NCBI RefSeq assembly: GCF_030674635.1
Contig: NZ_CP089978.1
Span: 1-64,000 of the forward strand
DNA from: Moraxella sp. ZY210820
GTDB lineage: Bacteria > Pseudomonadota > Gammaproteobacteria > Pseudomonadales > Moraxellaceae
Length of the DNA stretch: 64,000 bases
Reading direction: 5' to 3'
Of the stretch, positions 1 to 11,087 are shown one piece after another. The notes below the pieces were generated by a model, which worked only from the letters and a program-made list of their open reading frames with translations, had not been told where the DNA came from and did no database searches. The position numbers and the translations under genes are program-made. How positions within the stretch are numbered: position 1 is the stretch's first letter; each line of letters begins with the position of its first letter.

Positions 1-1446
1 ATGCTGTGGGAAACTTGTTCTATTCGTTTAAAGGAAGTTATACCAGCCAGTGCTTATACTATGTGGATTCGACCTTTACAGGTTCATGTTGATGAAGTTG
101 AAAATAAAGTGCAGATTTATACACCAAATCAGCATTGGTATAATGCTGTTAAAAAGAATTATTTAGAAATTATTGCGATTGCTGTAGAGCAGGCATCTGA
201 AGGGCGTATTTTGGCTGAAAATGTTGAATTGCTGGTTGATAGTCGCCCTGGTGATCAAATTTTAACACCTGAAGAAAAAAATAATCAGCAAGTATCAGTC
301 ATTAACCCTATTCAAACTACCACTACGATAACCAAGCCTGTTAAACCTGTTGCTGTTGAGCATTCTGCTACATCATTTAAAGCCAAAAAAGAAGAAAAAA
401 TACATCAAATTTCTAAAATTGCTAAGCATCGTGAATTAAATCAATTGTTTACATTTTCATTATTTGTTGAAGGTCCTTCCAATCGTATGGCAGCGGAAAC
501 TTGCCGTAAAGTGCTAACGCATTTGGGAGAAACGCAAAATAATCCATTATTTTTGTATGGGGCTACAGGTTTAGGAAAAACACATTTAATGCAAGCTGTG
601 GGTAATGCACTGTTGCAGGCACGCCCTACAGCTCGTGTATTGTATATGACTACGGAAGATTTTGTGCGTGCTTATGTAACTGCAGTTAAATTGGATAAAA
701 TGGAAGAATTTAAAAAGGAGTATCGTTCGTTAGATTTGTTGTTGGTAGATGATATTCATTTGTTAAGTGGTGAAAAAAGTATGACGGAATTTTTTCATAC
801 TTTTAATGCATTATTGGAAGATTCTAAACAAATTATTTTGACTTCTGACCGCTATCCTAAAGAATTAACAGGTTTAGATGCAAGTTTAGTATCACGTTTA
901 TCTTGGGGGTTATCGGTACAAATTGAACCGCCAGATTTGGAAACACGTGTAGAAATTTTATTGAAAAAAGCAGAAAGTGCGAATATGGATTTGCCACGCA
1001 ATTGTGCTTTGTTTATTGCACAACATGTAGTTGCAAATGTACGTGAATTGGAAGGTGCTTTGCACAAAGTAAATGCATTTGCTCGTTTCCGTGGAGGTAG
1101 TATTGATATGGATTTAGTGCGTGAGTCATTAAAAGAAATTTTATCAATACGTGCTAAAAAGATTAGTGTAGAAAATATTCAAAAAGTGGTAAGTGAATAT
1201 TTTCGTATTTCGGTTAAAGATTTGGTTGGTCCTAAGCGTACGCGTATTTATGCTCGCCCACGTCAAATTGCTATGGGTTTATCGCGTGAATTAACAGGAG
1301 ATAGTTATCCTGAAATTGGCATGGCATTTGGTGGTCGAGATCATAGTACGGTGATGCATGCTTGTGAAAAAGTACAAGAGTTGTGTGCTGAAGATATTAG
1401 TTTTGATGAAGATTATAAGAATCTTTTAAAATTATTACAATGCTAA
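1..1446 (+). CDS. dnaA: Chromosomal replication initiator DnaA
   Basis: DnaA binds DnaA boxes at oriC as an ATP-dependent oligomer, opens the origin and helps load DnaB. The 481-residue protein has all expected parts: an N-terminal interaction domain (about 1-80), a variable linker rich in T, K and E (about 85-140), an AAA+ domain with Walker A GATGLGKT at 187-194 and Walker B LLLVDD at 246-251, and a C-terminal DNA-binding domain with the signature GGRDHSTVMHACEKV from 444. Walker A has Ala at the second position where many DnaA proteins have Gly. The N-terminus MLW...AMWIRPL-like matches Moraxellaceae DnaA, which supports the start at base 1. Upstream DNA, where oriC would normally lie, is outside the window. 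dnaN follows after 161 bp. Confidence 0.98.
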   Translation: MLWETCSIRLKEVIPASAYTMWIRPLQVHVDEVENKVQIYTPNQHWYNAVKKNYLEIIAIAVEQASEGRILAENVELLVDSRPGDQILTPEEKNNQQVSVINPIQTTTTITKPVKPVAVEHSATSFKAKKEEKIHQISKIAKHRELNQLFTFSLFVEGPSNRMAAETCRKVLTHLGETQNNPLFLYGATGLGKTHLMQAVGNALLQARPTARVLYMTTEDFVRAYVTAVKLDKMEEFKKEYRSLDLLLVDDIHLLSGEKSMTEFFHTFNALLEDSKQIILTSDRYPKELTGLDASLVSRLSWGLSVQIEPPDLETRVEILLKKAESANMDLPRNCALFIAQHVVANVRELEGALHKVNAFARFRGGSIDMDLVRESLKEILSIRAKKISVENIQKVVSEYFRISVKDLVGPKRTRIYARPRQIAMGLSRELTGDSYPEIGMAFGGRDHSTVMHACEKVQELCAEDISFDEDYKNLLKLLQC

Positions 1447-1607
1447 GTGATTGTGAATATTGGTTTTCTTATCAATATGCTATGCACTTTCATACTCATC
1501 TAAAAATAAAGTTTTAACTAGAAATAGATAAAACTAGCCAATGATATAGGGAAAATGTTAAAATTTCACACATTAATTTGATGATCATTGGTTGAGAATG
1601 GTGGGTT

Positions 1608-2756
1608 ATGTATTTAAAAATTAGTAAAGAAAGTTTAATTAATGTTTTATCTCATGTAGTTGGTGTGGTAGAGCGTCGTCATACCATTAATATTTTATCA
1701 AACATTAAAATTCAAGTTACACCAAATACATTAATTGTAACAGGTTCTGACTTGGAAGCTGAATTAGTAGCAACGGTTGAGTTGGCTGAAGGTGCGTGTG
1801 TACAGGCTGGTGAGGGAACAATTCCTGCACGTAAATTAATGGAAATTTGTAAATCATTGCCAAATGGAGCGTTGATTGATTTAAATATTACTGAAGATCA
1901 GCGTTGTATTATTAAATCTGGTAAAAGTAAATTTGTCTTAGGTACGCTTAAGGCTGAAGATTATCCATTATTAAGTGTGGAACAAATTCACGGTTTACAA
2001 GTGAGTGTGGCACAAAAAGAATTAAAACATCTTTTTGAAAAAACTGCATTTGCCATGGCGGTACAAGATGTACGTTTCTATTTAACAGGAACTTTACTAG
2101 AAATTGAACAAAATCAATTGCGTGCGGTAACCACTGATGGTCATCGTTTAGCAGTTTGTGAAACCACCGCACAAGCAGATGTTGAGCAATTGGTACAAGC
2201 AATTATTCCACGCAAAGCAGTCAATGAATTACATCGTTTATTAGGTGCTGATGAACGTGAATTAGTATTGACCATGAGTCAAGAATTATTGCATGTGACT
2301 ATTCAAGTACCGAGTAAAGAAAAAGAACAAGCGGATATTGAAGTACGTTTTACTACCAAGTTGATTAATGGAAAATATCCTGATTATCGCCGAGTGATTC
2401 CACGTAATGGCGATAAACCCGTGCGTATGTATCATGATGTGTTGCGTCAATCATTACATCGTGTGGCAATTTTAAGTAATGAAAAATTGCATGGTGTATT
2501 TTTAACATTTGAAAATAATAATTTGCAATTGCGTGCCAATAACCCAGAGCAAGACGAGGCATCGGAAGATTTAGCGATTGAGTATCCATTTGAATATTTG
2601 GAAATGTCATTTAATGTGCATTATCTATTACAAGCGATTGATGCACTTGATGGTGAACAAGTACAAATGACTTTAAGTGAAACTAATAGTGCGATTTTGG
2701 TGCAAGATCCAGAATGTGCAACGCAAACTTATGTCGTTATGCCGATGCGTAACTAA
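1608..2756 (+). CDS. dnaN: DNA polymerase III beta sliding clamp
   Basis: This encodes the ring-shaped processivity clamp that tethers Pol III and many repair proteins to DNA. The 382-residue length and the start MYLKISKESL are typical, and the protein ends in the conserved VMPMR region that borders the protein-binding cleft. The three-fold repeated clamp architecture is inferred from length and family. It lies between dnaA and recF in the standard replication gene order, with an 18-bp gap to recF suggesting co-transcription. The Shine-Dalgarno before the ATG is weak. Confidence 0.97.
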   Translation: MYLKISKESLINVLSHVVGVVERRHTINILSNIKIQVTPNTLIVTGSDLEAELVATVELAEGACVQAGEGTIPARKLMEICKSLPNGALIDLNITEDQRCIIKSGKSKFVLGTLKAEDYPLLSVEQIHGLQVSVAQKELKHLFEKTAFAMAVQDVRFYLTGTLLEIEQNQLRAVTTDGHRLAVCETTAQADVEQLVQAIIPRKAVNELHRLLGADERELVLTMSQELLHVTIQVPSKEKEQADIEVRFTTKLINGKYPDYRRVIPRNGDKPVRMYHDVLRQSLHRVAILSNEKLHGVFLTFENNNLQLRANNPEQDEASEDLAIEYPFEYLEMSFNVHYLLQAIDALDGEQVQMTLSETNSAILVQDPECATQTYVVMPMRN

Positions 2757-2774
2757 AATAAATTAGATAATAAT

Positions 2775-3857
2775 ATGCAAATCAATAAACTAAATATTGA
2801 GCGTGTGCGTAATTTATCGGCGGTTGTAATCTCAGATTTACAACCGTTTAATGTTTTTTATGGACAAAATGGCTCAGGAAAAACATCAATTTTAGAGTCG
2901 ATACATTTATTGGCAACGGGACGTTCATTTCGTACACATTTACCTAAACTTTATATTCAACATCAACAACAAGATATGCTGGTCTTTGCACAATCTCATC
3001 AAGATAAAATGGGGATGCAAAAATATTTATCTGGTGAACAAGTGATTCGTATCAATGGCGACAATATTGCAACACAAGGACAATTGGCGAAATTATTGCC
3101 TGTACAACATATCGACCCGCAAAGTACCGATATTTTGGATTATGGTTCAAAACCACGCCGTCAAATGTTGGATTGGTTGATGTTTCACGTGGAACAAGAT
3201 TTTTATCATACATGGCAGCAATATGGACGTGTGCTAAAGCAACGAAATCATTTATTAAAAACACAGCGTTATGTTTCTTTTAATCAGCTTGAGGTATGGA
3301 ATAAATTATTAGCAGAATATGGCGAGACCTTACATCAGCAACGTATTCAAATTATGGAACAATGGCAAGTTTTTTTTGAACAAGAATTACAACAATTATT
3401 ACCACAAATCAGTATAAAAATGAATTATCAAGCTGGATTTCATGCGGAATTAGGTCTGTGGCAGGATTTATTGGCTCATCATGATAAAGATGTGGAGCGT
3501 AAAACCACAGAATATGGACCACATCGTGCGGATTTGCGTTTTAAAACGTCCTTGGGTGATGCTGATGATGTGCTTTCTCGTGGGCAAAAAAAAATGTTGA
3601 TGATGGCATTGAAATTATCACAAATTGCTATGCTGTCAGCACAAAATCGTGAAACAGTGGTGTTGCTTGATGATTTAACCGCAGAACTTGATATACAAGC
3701 ACAACAATGTTTAATCACTCGTTTGGTTGAGTTGGGAAGTCAGGTTTTTGTTACTGTGCTTGAGCCGAGTTTGGTTCAGCAACAGCTTGATGAATTAGGT
3801 TTAAAATATGCGATGTTCCACGTGGAACAAGGTGGAGTATCAGTCAGTTTGGGATAA
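2775..3857 (+). CDS. recF: DNA replication and repair protein RecF
   Basis: RecF is an SMC-like ATPase that, with RecO and RecR, loads RecA at gapped DNA. The 360-residue protein has Walker A GQNGSGKT at residues 30-37 and a C-terminal signature and Walker B region ([16 protein letters not shown], then [12 protein letters not shown]). Two parS-like palindromes sit inside the gene at bases 3181-3196 and 3814-3829, both encoding the peptide MFHVEQ (residues 136-141 and 347-352). The gene follows dnaN by 18 bp. gyrB, normally next, is displaced by about 2.8 kb of accessory genes. Confidence 0.97.
   Translation: MQINKLNIERVRNLSAVVISDLQPFNVFYGQNGSGKTSILESIHLLATGRSFRTHLPKLYIQHQQQDMLVFAQSHQDKMGMQKYLSGEQVIRINGDNIATQGQLAKLLPVQHIDPQSTDILDYGSKPRRQMLDWLMFHVEQDFYHTWQQYGRVLKQRNHLLKTQRYVSFNQLEVWNKLLAEYGETLHQQRIQIMEQWQVFFEQELQQLLPQISIKMNYQAGFHAELGLWQDLLAHHDKDVERKTTEYGPHRADLRFKTSLGDADDVLSRGQKKMLMMALKLSQIAMLSAQNRETVVLLDDLTAELDIQAQQCLITRLVELGSQVFVTVLEPSLVQQQLDELGLKYAMFHVEQGGVSVSLG
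3181..3196. promoter_or_regulatory. parS-like palindrome 1 (inside recF)
   Basis: The 16-bp sequence TGTTTCACGTGGAACA matches the parS consensus bound by ParB/Spo0J proteins, with one half-site TGTTTC and the other GGAACA. It lies about 3.2 kb from dnaA, where chromosomal parS sites cluster in most bacteria. parA and parB are not in the window. Confidence 0.8.
3814..3829. promoter_or_regulatory. parS-like palindrome 2 (3' end of recF)
   Basis: This is a perfect 16-bp palindrome, TGTTCCACGTGGAACA, of parS type. It lies within the last 50 bases of recF and is read there as MFHVEQ. Confidence 0.85.
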
Positions 3858-3859
3858 GG

Positions 3860-4057
3860 GTGTATTTGATGAGAAAAGATGAGATTGTATTTAAGTTATT
3901 TGAACGAGATTTGAAAAATTATCAACCAATCATGGTCAATGATTTATTGGATATGTTGTTAGGAAAAACGGTCATTTATTTGGAGAATGAACGAAATTCC
4001 AATTTAGCATATTTTTATGGCGAATATTGTTATGAATATTTTACCTCATCTTTTTAG
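3860..4057 (+). CDS. Small hypothetical protein
   Basis: This is a 65-residue open frame 2 bp after the recF stop. It starts at GTG 3860; an in-frame ATG at 3869 (MRKDEIVFKL) is an alternative. The protein ends in an aromatic tail, YFYGEYCYEYFTSSF. No family was recognised. It opens a tight block of short genes between recF and gyrB, only 3 bp from the next gene, and so may belong to an immunity-type gene cluster by context only. Confidence 0.5.
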   Translation: MYLMRKDEIVFKLFERDLKNYQPIMVNDLLDMLLGKTVIYLENERNSNLAYFYGEYCYEYFTSSF

Positions 4058-4060
4058 GCG

Positions 4061-4408
4061 ATGAATAAAACAGGTGATATTATTTCTATGCCTATAAACT
4101 TGCCTACAGAAAAAAGCGGAGATTTTCTTTCGCAGGAATTTCAAAGAAAAGAAATAGAGTTGGAAGATGATTTATACGATGATTTTGATGATGATGAAGT
4201 CATCGATATTATGGATGAGTTTTCTGATCAAATACATGATTATTTTGAAAACTGGTTTAGAGAATGTTGGTTAAAAGCAGTAGAGCTTTCTGGTGTTCAA
4301 ATCGACGCTTATTTTTCTGTGCATGATTCGTTGATTCATACTGAATTAAATAGCAATCAACAAAGAAATGAAGATGAAATTATGGCAAGAATGTCAAACA
4401 TGATGTGA
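4061..4408 (+). CDS. Hypothetical acidic protein
   Basis: This 115-residue protein has a strongly acidic central stretch (about residues 30-55, with many D and E residues) followed by a Trp-rich segment, YFENWFRECWLKAVELSG. There is no signal peptide or membrane segment. It is packed 3 bp after the preceding small gene and 3 bp before a broken frame. The size, acidity and company of DUF-type neighbours resemble immunity proteins of contact-dependent or polymorphic toxin systems, but no toxin gene is visible and the family was not recognised. Confidence 0.6.
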   Translation: MNKTGDIISMPINLPTEKSGDFLSQEFQRKEIELEDDLYDDFDDDEVIDIMDEFSDQIHDYFENWFRECWLKAVELSGVQIDAYFSVHDSLIHTELNSNQQRNEDEIMARMSNMM

Positions 4409-4411
4409 ATA

Positions 4412-4686
4412 ATGATGCAAAAACTTTATTTTGTAAAATATCAGGCGAATGGTACAGATTGCCCACATTTTACGGGTGGTCGTCATTTTAAAGATAAATG
4501 CTACACTGGTGAATATGAGTGGGATTGTCTATGAAAAAATTACAAAATTTATTCCCAAAGAAATTGATGTGCCTGATGTATTTATTTGTGCTGAAAATAA
4601 TAAATTGATGTGTACAGAACGATTCAAATCTTTGGTTGAAGAAAAAACAGCTTAAAGGGCTTAGTTTTGTAGAAATGCGTTATTGA
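4412..4686 (+). pseudogene. Frameshifted immunity-like gene (possibly DUF1629/Imm11 type)
   Basis: Three adjacent frames each carry protein-like sequence that reads as one gene if joined. Frame A (4412-4534) gives MMQKLYFVKYQANGTDCPHF and ends at TGA. Frame B (open to TAA at 4653) contains IPKEIDVPDVFICAEN and ERFKSLVEE. Frame C, entered by slipping one base in the A6 tract at 4642-4647, gives QLKGLSFVEMRY and stops at 4684-4686. The middle and end resemble, from memory, the C-terminus of DUF1629-type immunity proteins. At least two frameshifts are needed, so the gene is either decayed or affected by homopolymer sequencing errors. Confidence 0.5.
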
Positions 4687-4694
4687 GTGTAGTT

Positions 4695-5399
4695 ATGGTG
4701 AATGTTTTTTATGATGATTTAACGTGCAAAGAATGCGTTGCTGATATTGCATTTTTTAAACAAAGTGGCTTTACGATTGTTAAAGAAATCAACACTCGAG
4801 AAATGAGTGTAAACGAAGCCTATCATAATTTATACTATTATTTAGATGATTATCGACATGCGGGGTTTAAATTTATCAATTTTCCTGATGAATTGATTCA
4901 ATTTCGCAAAAATCATCAATCATTTGCTTGTTTTGGTCGAGAAAGTGGTGGCTATTTTGTATTGAATGATATTGGTCAGGTTTATATGTTATGTGATCAA
5001 TATTCAAGTTCACATTTGAGCGATGAGTTTTGTTTTGTGGGCGATGATGATGTCGATGTTGATAAAAACTTGATTAATCAATATCAATCATTTTTGCAAG
5101 ATGGTATTCATTTGAAATATGTGAATCAAAATTTATTAGATTTTGTGAATTCATATAGTTTTCTTTTATCGGCGGTTTATGTGCTAAAAGGGAATTTTAA
5201 GGCGTATGATCAATCTTTAGCCACAGTTGCCGAGCGAGAAGCGGATATTCTACAAGAGCGATTGTATGCGATTGATAAAAATATCATCAATGATTTTAGT
5301 TATTGGGGAGCGATGATTGAAAATATTAGAGAAGTGAATATTCCTTTAAATTCGCATCTACTTCCCTATAAATTAACGGGTCGTATGCCAATCTATTGA
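4695..5399 (+). CDS. Hypothetical protein, immunity-cluster neighbour
   Basis: This 234-residue protein is read from ATG 4695; a TTG at 4683 in the same frame would add four residues. It is rich in aromatic and acidic residues, with a DDDVDVDKN segment near the middle. No signal peptide or membrane segment is seen and no family was recognised. It directly follows the frameshifted immunity-like gene and precedes a DUF4259-like gene, so it probably belongs to the same accessory block. Function is unknown. Confidence 0.65.
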   Translation: MVNVFYDDLTCKECVADIAFFKQSGFTIVKEINTREMSVNEAYHNLYYYLDDYRHAGFKFINFPDELIQFRKNHQSFACFGRESGGYFVLNDIGQVYMLCDQYSSSHLSDEFCFVGDDDVDVDKNLINQYQSFLQDGIHLKYVNQNLLDFVNSYSFLLSAVYVLKGNFKAYDQSLATVAEREADILQERLYAIDKNIINDFSYWGAMIENIREVNIPLNSHLLPYKLTGRMPIY

Positions 5400-5444
5400 T
5401 TGTAAAATATCTTAAACTTCGAGAAATCTAAAAGGTGATGTGAT

Positions 5445-5813
5445 ATGGCAGAAACAGATATTTATGCTTGGGCGAATGATGAAGCCGCCGATTGGTTTCA
5501 TCTTTTTTGGAAAAATGGGCATTTTGAATTGGTGATGGATACCATTCTTAATTTTGATGTGGAACAGGAAGAATTTGATAGCGTGCGTGCGGCAATTCAT
5601 ACATTGTGTTGTTTTGGCTCGGCTTATGCTTTTCCAGTGCAATATCTCGAGCAAAGAGAAATGTTGATTTTAAAATCGATTGAGATTTTGCAGAATATGC
5701 TCAATCCACCGAATGATTTATGGAACTTTCTTGACAATTGGGGTGATGATGAGCGTGTCATCGCTAATCTACAAAAACAGATTGATGATTTGCAATTTAT
5801 TCTACATCAATAA
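5445..5813 (+). CDS. DUF4259-like protein
   Basis: This 122-residue protein has the pattern WANDEAADWFHLF near residue 9, followed by AAIHTLCCFGSAYAFP around 48-63. The arrangement recalls DUF4259 proteins (small single-domain proteins beginning with a WG..NDxAxDW-type motif) that often occur in immunity gene arrays. It is preceded by AAAGGTGATGTGATATG, giving a reasonable ribosome-binding site. A parS-like palindrome follows the stop codon by 12 bp. The family call is from motif memory; function is unknown. Confidence 0.65.
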   Translation: MAETDIYAWANDEAADWFHLFWKNGHFELVMDTILNFDVEQEEFDSVRAAIHTLCCFGSAYAFPVQYLEQREMLILKSIEILQNMLNPPNDLWNFLDNWGDDERVIANLQKQIDDLQFILHQ

Positions 5814-5825
5814 AAATGATGAAAA

Positions 5826-5841
5826 TGTTCCACGTGGAACA
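5826..5841. promoter_or_regulatory. parS-like palindrome 3 (intergenic)
   Basis: A perfect TGTTCCACGTGGAACA palindrome lies 12 bp after the DUF4259-like gene and about 100 bp before the next lipoprotein gene. It is identical to the copies in recF (3' end), gyrB and mazG. Confidence 0.85.
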
Positions 5842-5937
5842 AGGTTGTATTTGTGTTGATGATATGAGCGACTATGATAATTGAAAAGTGATTTTTATTG
5901 TGCTAGGCTACTGAAAAATGATGAAGGAGTTTATCAA

Positions 5938-6561
5938 ATGAAATTAAAACCGATTTTATTACTGTCAATATTGCCACTCACATTACAAGGTTGTATCACA
6001 CCAATGATATTTGATGCGATTGATAAAGCATTTGTCAATCAAGTTTTTGTGGTTGTTAATGTCAATGAAAATATTTACGAAAATCAAGATGTGATTTATA
6101 AAATTACGCCACATAATCAAGGTTGTACAGGTCTGATTAAAGGAACAGCTTATGCACATTCCCCATTACAATGTAATGTTGGACAATTTGTGCCAGAAAC
6201 ATTTACTGTTGAATATCTTATTCACAATAAAGATCCATTAGATACGAAATTTGGCAAATATTTGAGTGATTTTCCTACACAGGATGCATGGACACAGGCG
6301 TATAATGCTCATTATCAGCAAATTGATGCCCGAGCGTTAGCCTATGCTCAGTCTGCACCTGCTTCAGCATGGAAAAAACACACGATTTATCCTAAAAAAC
6401 TCACACAACAGCGTCAGCATGAATTAATTGGTCATGAAAAACTACCGCCGATTAAACATGATGGTTCAATTTTAACCATTACATTAATCATTGACAGTCA
6501 AGGCAATGTAACCGAATCAATCGAACATAAACCACGTCCGAAAGGCAATCCATTTGCGTAA
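5938..6561 (+). CDS. Putative outer-membrane or periplasmic lipoprotein
   Basis: This 207-residue protein starts at ATG 5938, 8 bp after an AAGGAG site. That start gives a clean lipoprotein signal, MKLKPILLLSILPLTLQGC, with the lipobox Cys at position 19. The frame is open further upstream but lacks a signal there. The mature part contains two further Cys (in NQGCTG and PLQCNV) and a C-terminal stretch, LTITLIIDSQGNVTESIEHK. No specific family was recognised. A terminator hairpin and a -10-like element separate it from gyrB. Confidence 0.75.
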   Translation: MKLKPILLLSILPLTLQGCITPMIFDAIDKAFVNQVFVVVNVNENIYENQDVIYKITPHNQGCTGLIKGTAYAHSPLQCNVGQFVPETFTVEYLIHNKDPLDTKFGKYLSDFPTQDAWTQAYNAHYQQIDARALAYAQSAPASAWKKHTIYPKKLTQQRQHELIGHEKLPPIKHDGSILTITLIIDSQGNVTESIEHKPRPKGNPFA

Positions 6562-6585
6562 AAATTAGCGTAAATCTGAAAAATA

Positions 6586-6594
6586 TGTTATAAT
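6586..6594 (+). promoter_or_regulatory. Extended -10 element upstream of gyrB
   Basis: TGTTATAAT fits the extended -10 consensus TGnTATAAT. The best -35-like hexamer 18 bp upstream (TTAGCG, 6565-6570) is poor. Any transcript would start inside or next to the hairpin at 6599, so its role for gyrB is uncertain. Confidence 0.35.
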
Positions 6595-6598
6595 TTTA

Positions 6599-6632
6599 AG
6601 GCTTATTTGAATAAAAATAAGCCTAATTTTTA
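6599..6632 (+). terminator. Rho-independent terminator before gyrB
   Basis: A perfect 10-bp stem AGGCTTATTT / AAATAAGCCT (6599-6608 with 6615-6624) with a 6-nt loop is followed by AATTTTTAT. It would end transcription from the lipoprotein gene. Confidence 0.75.
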
Positions 6633-6676
6633 TCTTAAAAATGACAAACCATTCCCCGATTTATGTTCGCCAATAG

Positions 6677-9156
<2,480 letters not shown>

Positions 9157-9157
<1 letters not shown>

Positions 9158-9369
9158 TGAAATTATCAATCATTATTTTTCCATTACTCATTTTGAGTGC
9201 TTGTACAGCTCTGCCCGAGTCTGATTCTTCATATTCGGACTTTAACCGAGTGGATAAAAATTGTGAAAATCATCAACCTAAACCAGCATTTGATAGTCCA
9301 GAATATACGATATATCTACAGCATATCAAGCATTGTCAAAAATTAGGATATTCCCTGTCGCATAAATGA
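9157..9369 (+). CDS. Small lipoprotein
   Basis: This 70-residue protein starts at ATG 9157, overlapping the gyrB stop by one base (TGATG), so translation is probably coupled. A GTG three bases upstream is also in frame. The signal MKLSIIIFPLLILSAC has a good lipobox with Cys16. The mature part of about 55 residues contains two more Cys (KNCENH and KHCQKL). No family was recognised. Confidence 0.7.
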
Positions 9370-9385
9370 TATTCCACGTGAAACA
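9370..9385. promoter_or_regulatory. Degenerate parS-like site 5
   Basis: TATTCCACGTGAAACA differs from the full palindromes at the second position and mixes the TTCC and GAAAC half-site types. It begins next to the stop codon of the small lipoprotein gene. Confidence 0.6.
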
Positions 9386-9397
9386 TGAGATAAAAAT

Positions 9398-9853
9398 ATG
9401 AAAATCCGCCTAGCTGAACCGCAAGATATTCCCCAATTATTTGAGTTGATGAAACAACTGGCGATTTTTGAGCAATATATTGACAGTTTTGCGATTACGC
9501 CTGATGTGGTGCAACAGCGTGGATTCGAGAAAAATCCGCCTGATTTTTATAGTCTGGTCGCTGATGATAATGGTACGATTGCAGGTATGTTAGTGTATTA
9601 TTTTCTACCTTATACTGCACAAAATTGCCCTGCAATCTATATGAAAGAGTTATATGTGGCTGAATCGTATCGTAATCAGAAAATTGGTGAACAATTGATG
9701 AATGCCTTGTATGATGTGGCTCAGCAACATGGTTGTCAAACGATAAAATGGACTGTTGCTCCTTGGAATGAACGTGGGCAACGTTTTTATCAACGTTTAG
9801 GAGCAAAGGAAAATACTGAGTGGTTGAATTATGAGTGGTCGGTTAAAGCGTAA
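9398..9853 (+). CDS. GNAT family N-acetyltransferase
   Basis: This 151-residue GNAT enzyme would transfer an acetyl group from acetyl-CoA to an unidentified amine. Motif A is clear: MKELYVAESYRNQKIGEQLM around residues 83-102, with the R-N-Q-K-I-G pyrophosphate loop. It is followed by WTVAPWNERGQRFYQRLGA, the motif B region with the usual Asn and Tyr. The overall shape resembles the diamine (spermidine/spermine-type) acetyltransferase subgroup, but the substrate cannot be read from sequence. It lies just after a parS-like site. Confidence 0.85.
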   Translation: MKIRLAEPQDIPQLFELMKQLAIFEQYIDSFAITPDVVQQRGFEKNPPDFYSLVADDNGTIAGMLVYYFLPYTAQNCPAIYMKELYVAESYRNQKIGEQLMNALYDVAQQHGCQTIKWTVAPWNERGQRFYQRLGAKENTEWLNYEWSVKA

Positions 9854-9857
9854 TACT

Positions 9858-9950
9858 ATGAAAAATATCCACCGTCATCATATTGCACGTTTAAAACATA
9901 AACGTAAGCGTGATATGATAAATGATGAGATTTTTCTCGATTGTGCGTGA
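9858..9950 (+). CDS. Possible 30-residue basic microprotein
   Basis: A short frame beginning 4 bp after the GNAT gene encodes MKNIHRHHIARLKHKRKRD followed by an acidic tail ending FLDCA. It is highly basic in its first 20 residues. There is no clear Shine-Dalgarno, so it may depend on translational coupling with the GNAT gene or may not be expressed. No family is known. Confidence 0.25.
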   Translation: MKNIHRHHIARLKHKRKRDMINDEIFLDCA

Positions 9951-10000
9951 TATTTATTATAAAATGACAGCGTTATCAATCAATCGATAGAAAATTATCC

Positions 10001-10777
10001 ATGAGTTCTATACAACCTGATAGGCAAACGATTTGTCAAAAAATCCTTGATGTGTGTCAAAATGAGCATATTCATTGCCTACATGCGATTGAAAGTGGTA
10101 GTCGTGCGTGGGGTTTTGCATCGCCTGATAGTGATTTTGATGTGCGTGTGATTTATGCCGAACAGTCTGATTATTATTGGCAAATTTTTCCAGCAAAAGA
10201 TACGTTTGAATTTATTCAAAATGATGTATATGCTGTACCGTTTGATATTGGCGGTTGGGAATTGCGTAAAGCATTGCAATTACTGTATAAATCCAATAGT
10301 GTGATTTTAGAATGGATAAATTCGCCAATCGTTTATCATGCAAATCATGTGTTTATCACTGAATTAAAATCACTACAATATGACTTTTTTAATGCCAAAG
10401 CCTGTTTTTATCATTATCACAATATGGCAAAAAATGTTGATTTAGATTGTACTCAACCCATTAAATTGAAAAAATATTTTTATGTATTGCGAGCATTATT
10501 AGCCAGTATTTGGGTAAAAATAAAAAATCAGCCGATTCCAGTAGAGATGATGGATATGGCAGAGCTTTTAAACACAGATGAATTATTAGCTATTCAACAA
10601 TTGATAGTAATAAAAACTCAAGTTGATGAACAATATACACATCAACTCAACCCTATTTTACAGCAGGTAATTATTCGATTATGGCAACAAGCAGAACAGT
10701 TGCCATTTGCTGAAATAAAACAAGGTGATATTCGTTTACTCAATGACTTTTTTAAACGAACCATTGATAGGTTATGA
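10001..10777 (+). CDS. RlaP-type nucleotidyltransferase (PF10127), copy 1
   Basis: This 258-residue protein is a minimal Pol-beta-superfamily nucleotidyltransferase. Its motif GSRAWGFASPDSDFDVRVIY starts at residue 33, with the G-S pair and the two metal-binding Asp residues (D45 and D47) in the required spacing. The family (YcgL/RlaP type) is known for association with RNA-repair genes; the biochemical role of most members is undetermined. A second, more divergent member lies 0.8 kb downstream, and a GNAT toxin-antitoxin pair is between them. Confidence 0.8.
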   Translation: MSSIQPDRQTICQKILDVCQNEHIHCLHAIESGSRAWGFASPDSDFDVRVIYAEQSDYYWQIFPAKDTFEFIQNDVYAVPFDIGGWELRKALQLLYKSNSVILEWINSPIVYHANHVFITELKSLQYDFFNAKACFYHYHNMAKNVDLDCTQPIKLKKYFYVLRALLASIWVKIKNQPIPVEMMDMAELLNTDELLAIQQLIVIKTQVDEQYTHQLNPILQQVIIRLWQQAEQLPFAEIKQGDIRLLNDFFKRTIDRL

Positions 10778-10841
10778 TGAATTGCAATATCGTATTTATC
10801 TTTGTACAATGGAGATAAAATCAATCATTGGGAGTTAAATT

Positions 10842-11087
10842 ATGTTGCTCGATTTGCCTGTAGAAACGGTACAAGTAATTATGCAAACTGCTGAACGGCA
10901 GGGCGTTAGCGTGGCTGAATTGTTGGATAAATTGTTATATAAGGAACAAGAATTGTTTTTAAATAGCGATTTAACGCAATTTGTACCTAATCAGGAGCAG
11001 GCTGAAGTTATTCAAGATTTGTTAGATAATCCGCCAGTATTTAATCAAGAGTTACAAAATTTGTTGGCTTTAACGAAGGATATGTGA
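10842..11087 (+). CDS. Antitoxin of TacA/DUF1778-like type
   Basis: This 81-residue protein has an N-terminal helix-rich DNA-binding-like portion (LPVETVQVIMQTAERQGVSV) and a C-terminal region, VIQDLLDNPPVFNQELQNLL, resembling the toxin-neutralising tail of TacA antitoxins. It starts at ATG 10842 after a GGGAG site. The next gene, a GNAT toxin-like protein, overlaps its stop codon by one base, the classic antitoxin-first arrangement. The pair is expected to autoregulate from the upstream promoter. Confidence 0.75.
   Translation: MLLDLPVETVQVIMQTAERQGVSVAELLDKLLYKEQELFLNSDLTQFVPNQEQAEVIQDLLDNPPVFNQELQNLLALTKDM

Noticed and set aside
1447..1607. Possible second origin element between dnaA and dnaN
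   Set aside because: I found no DnaA boxes or AT-rich repeats beyond the general base composition.
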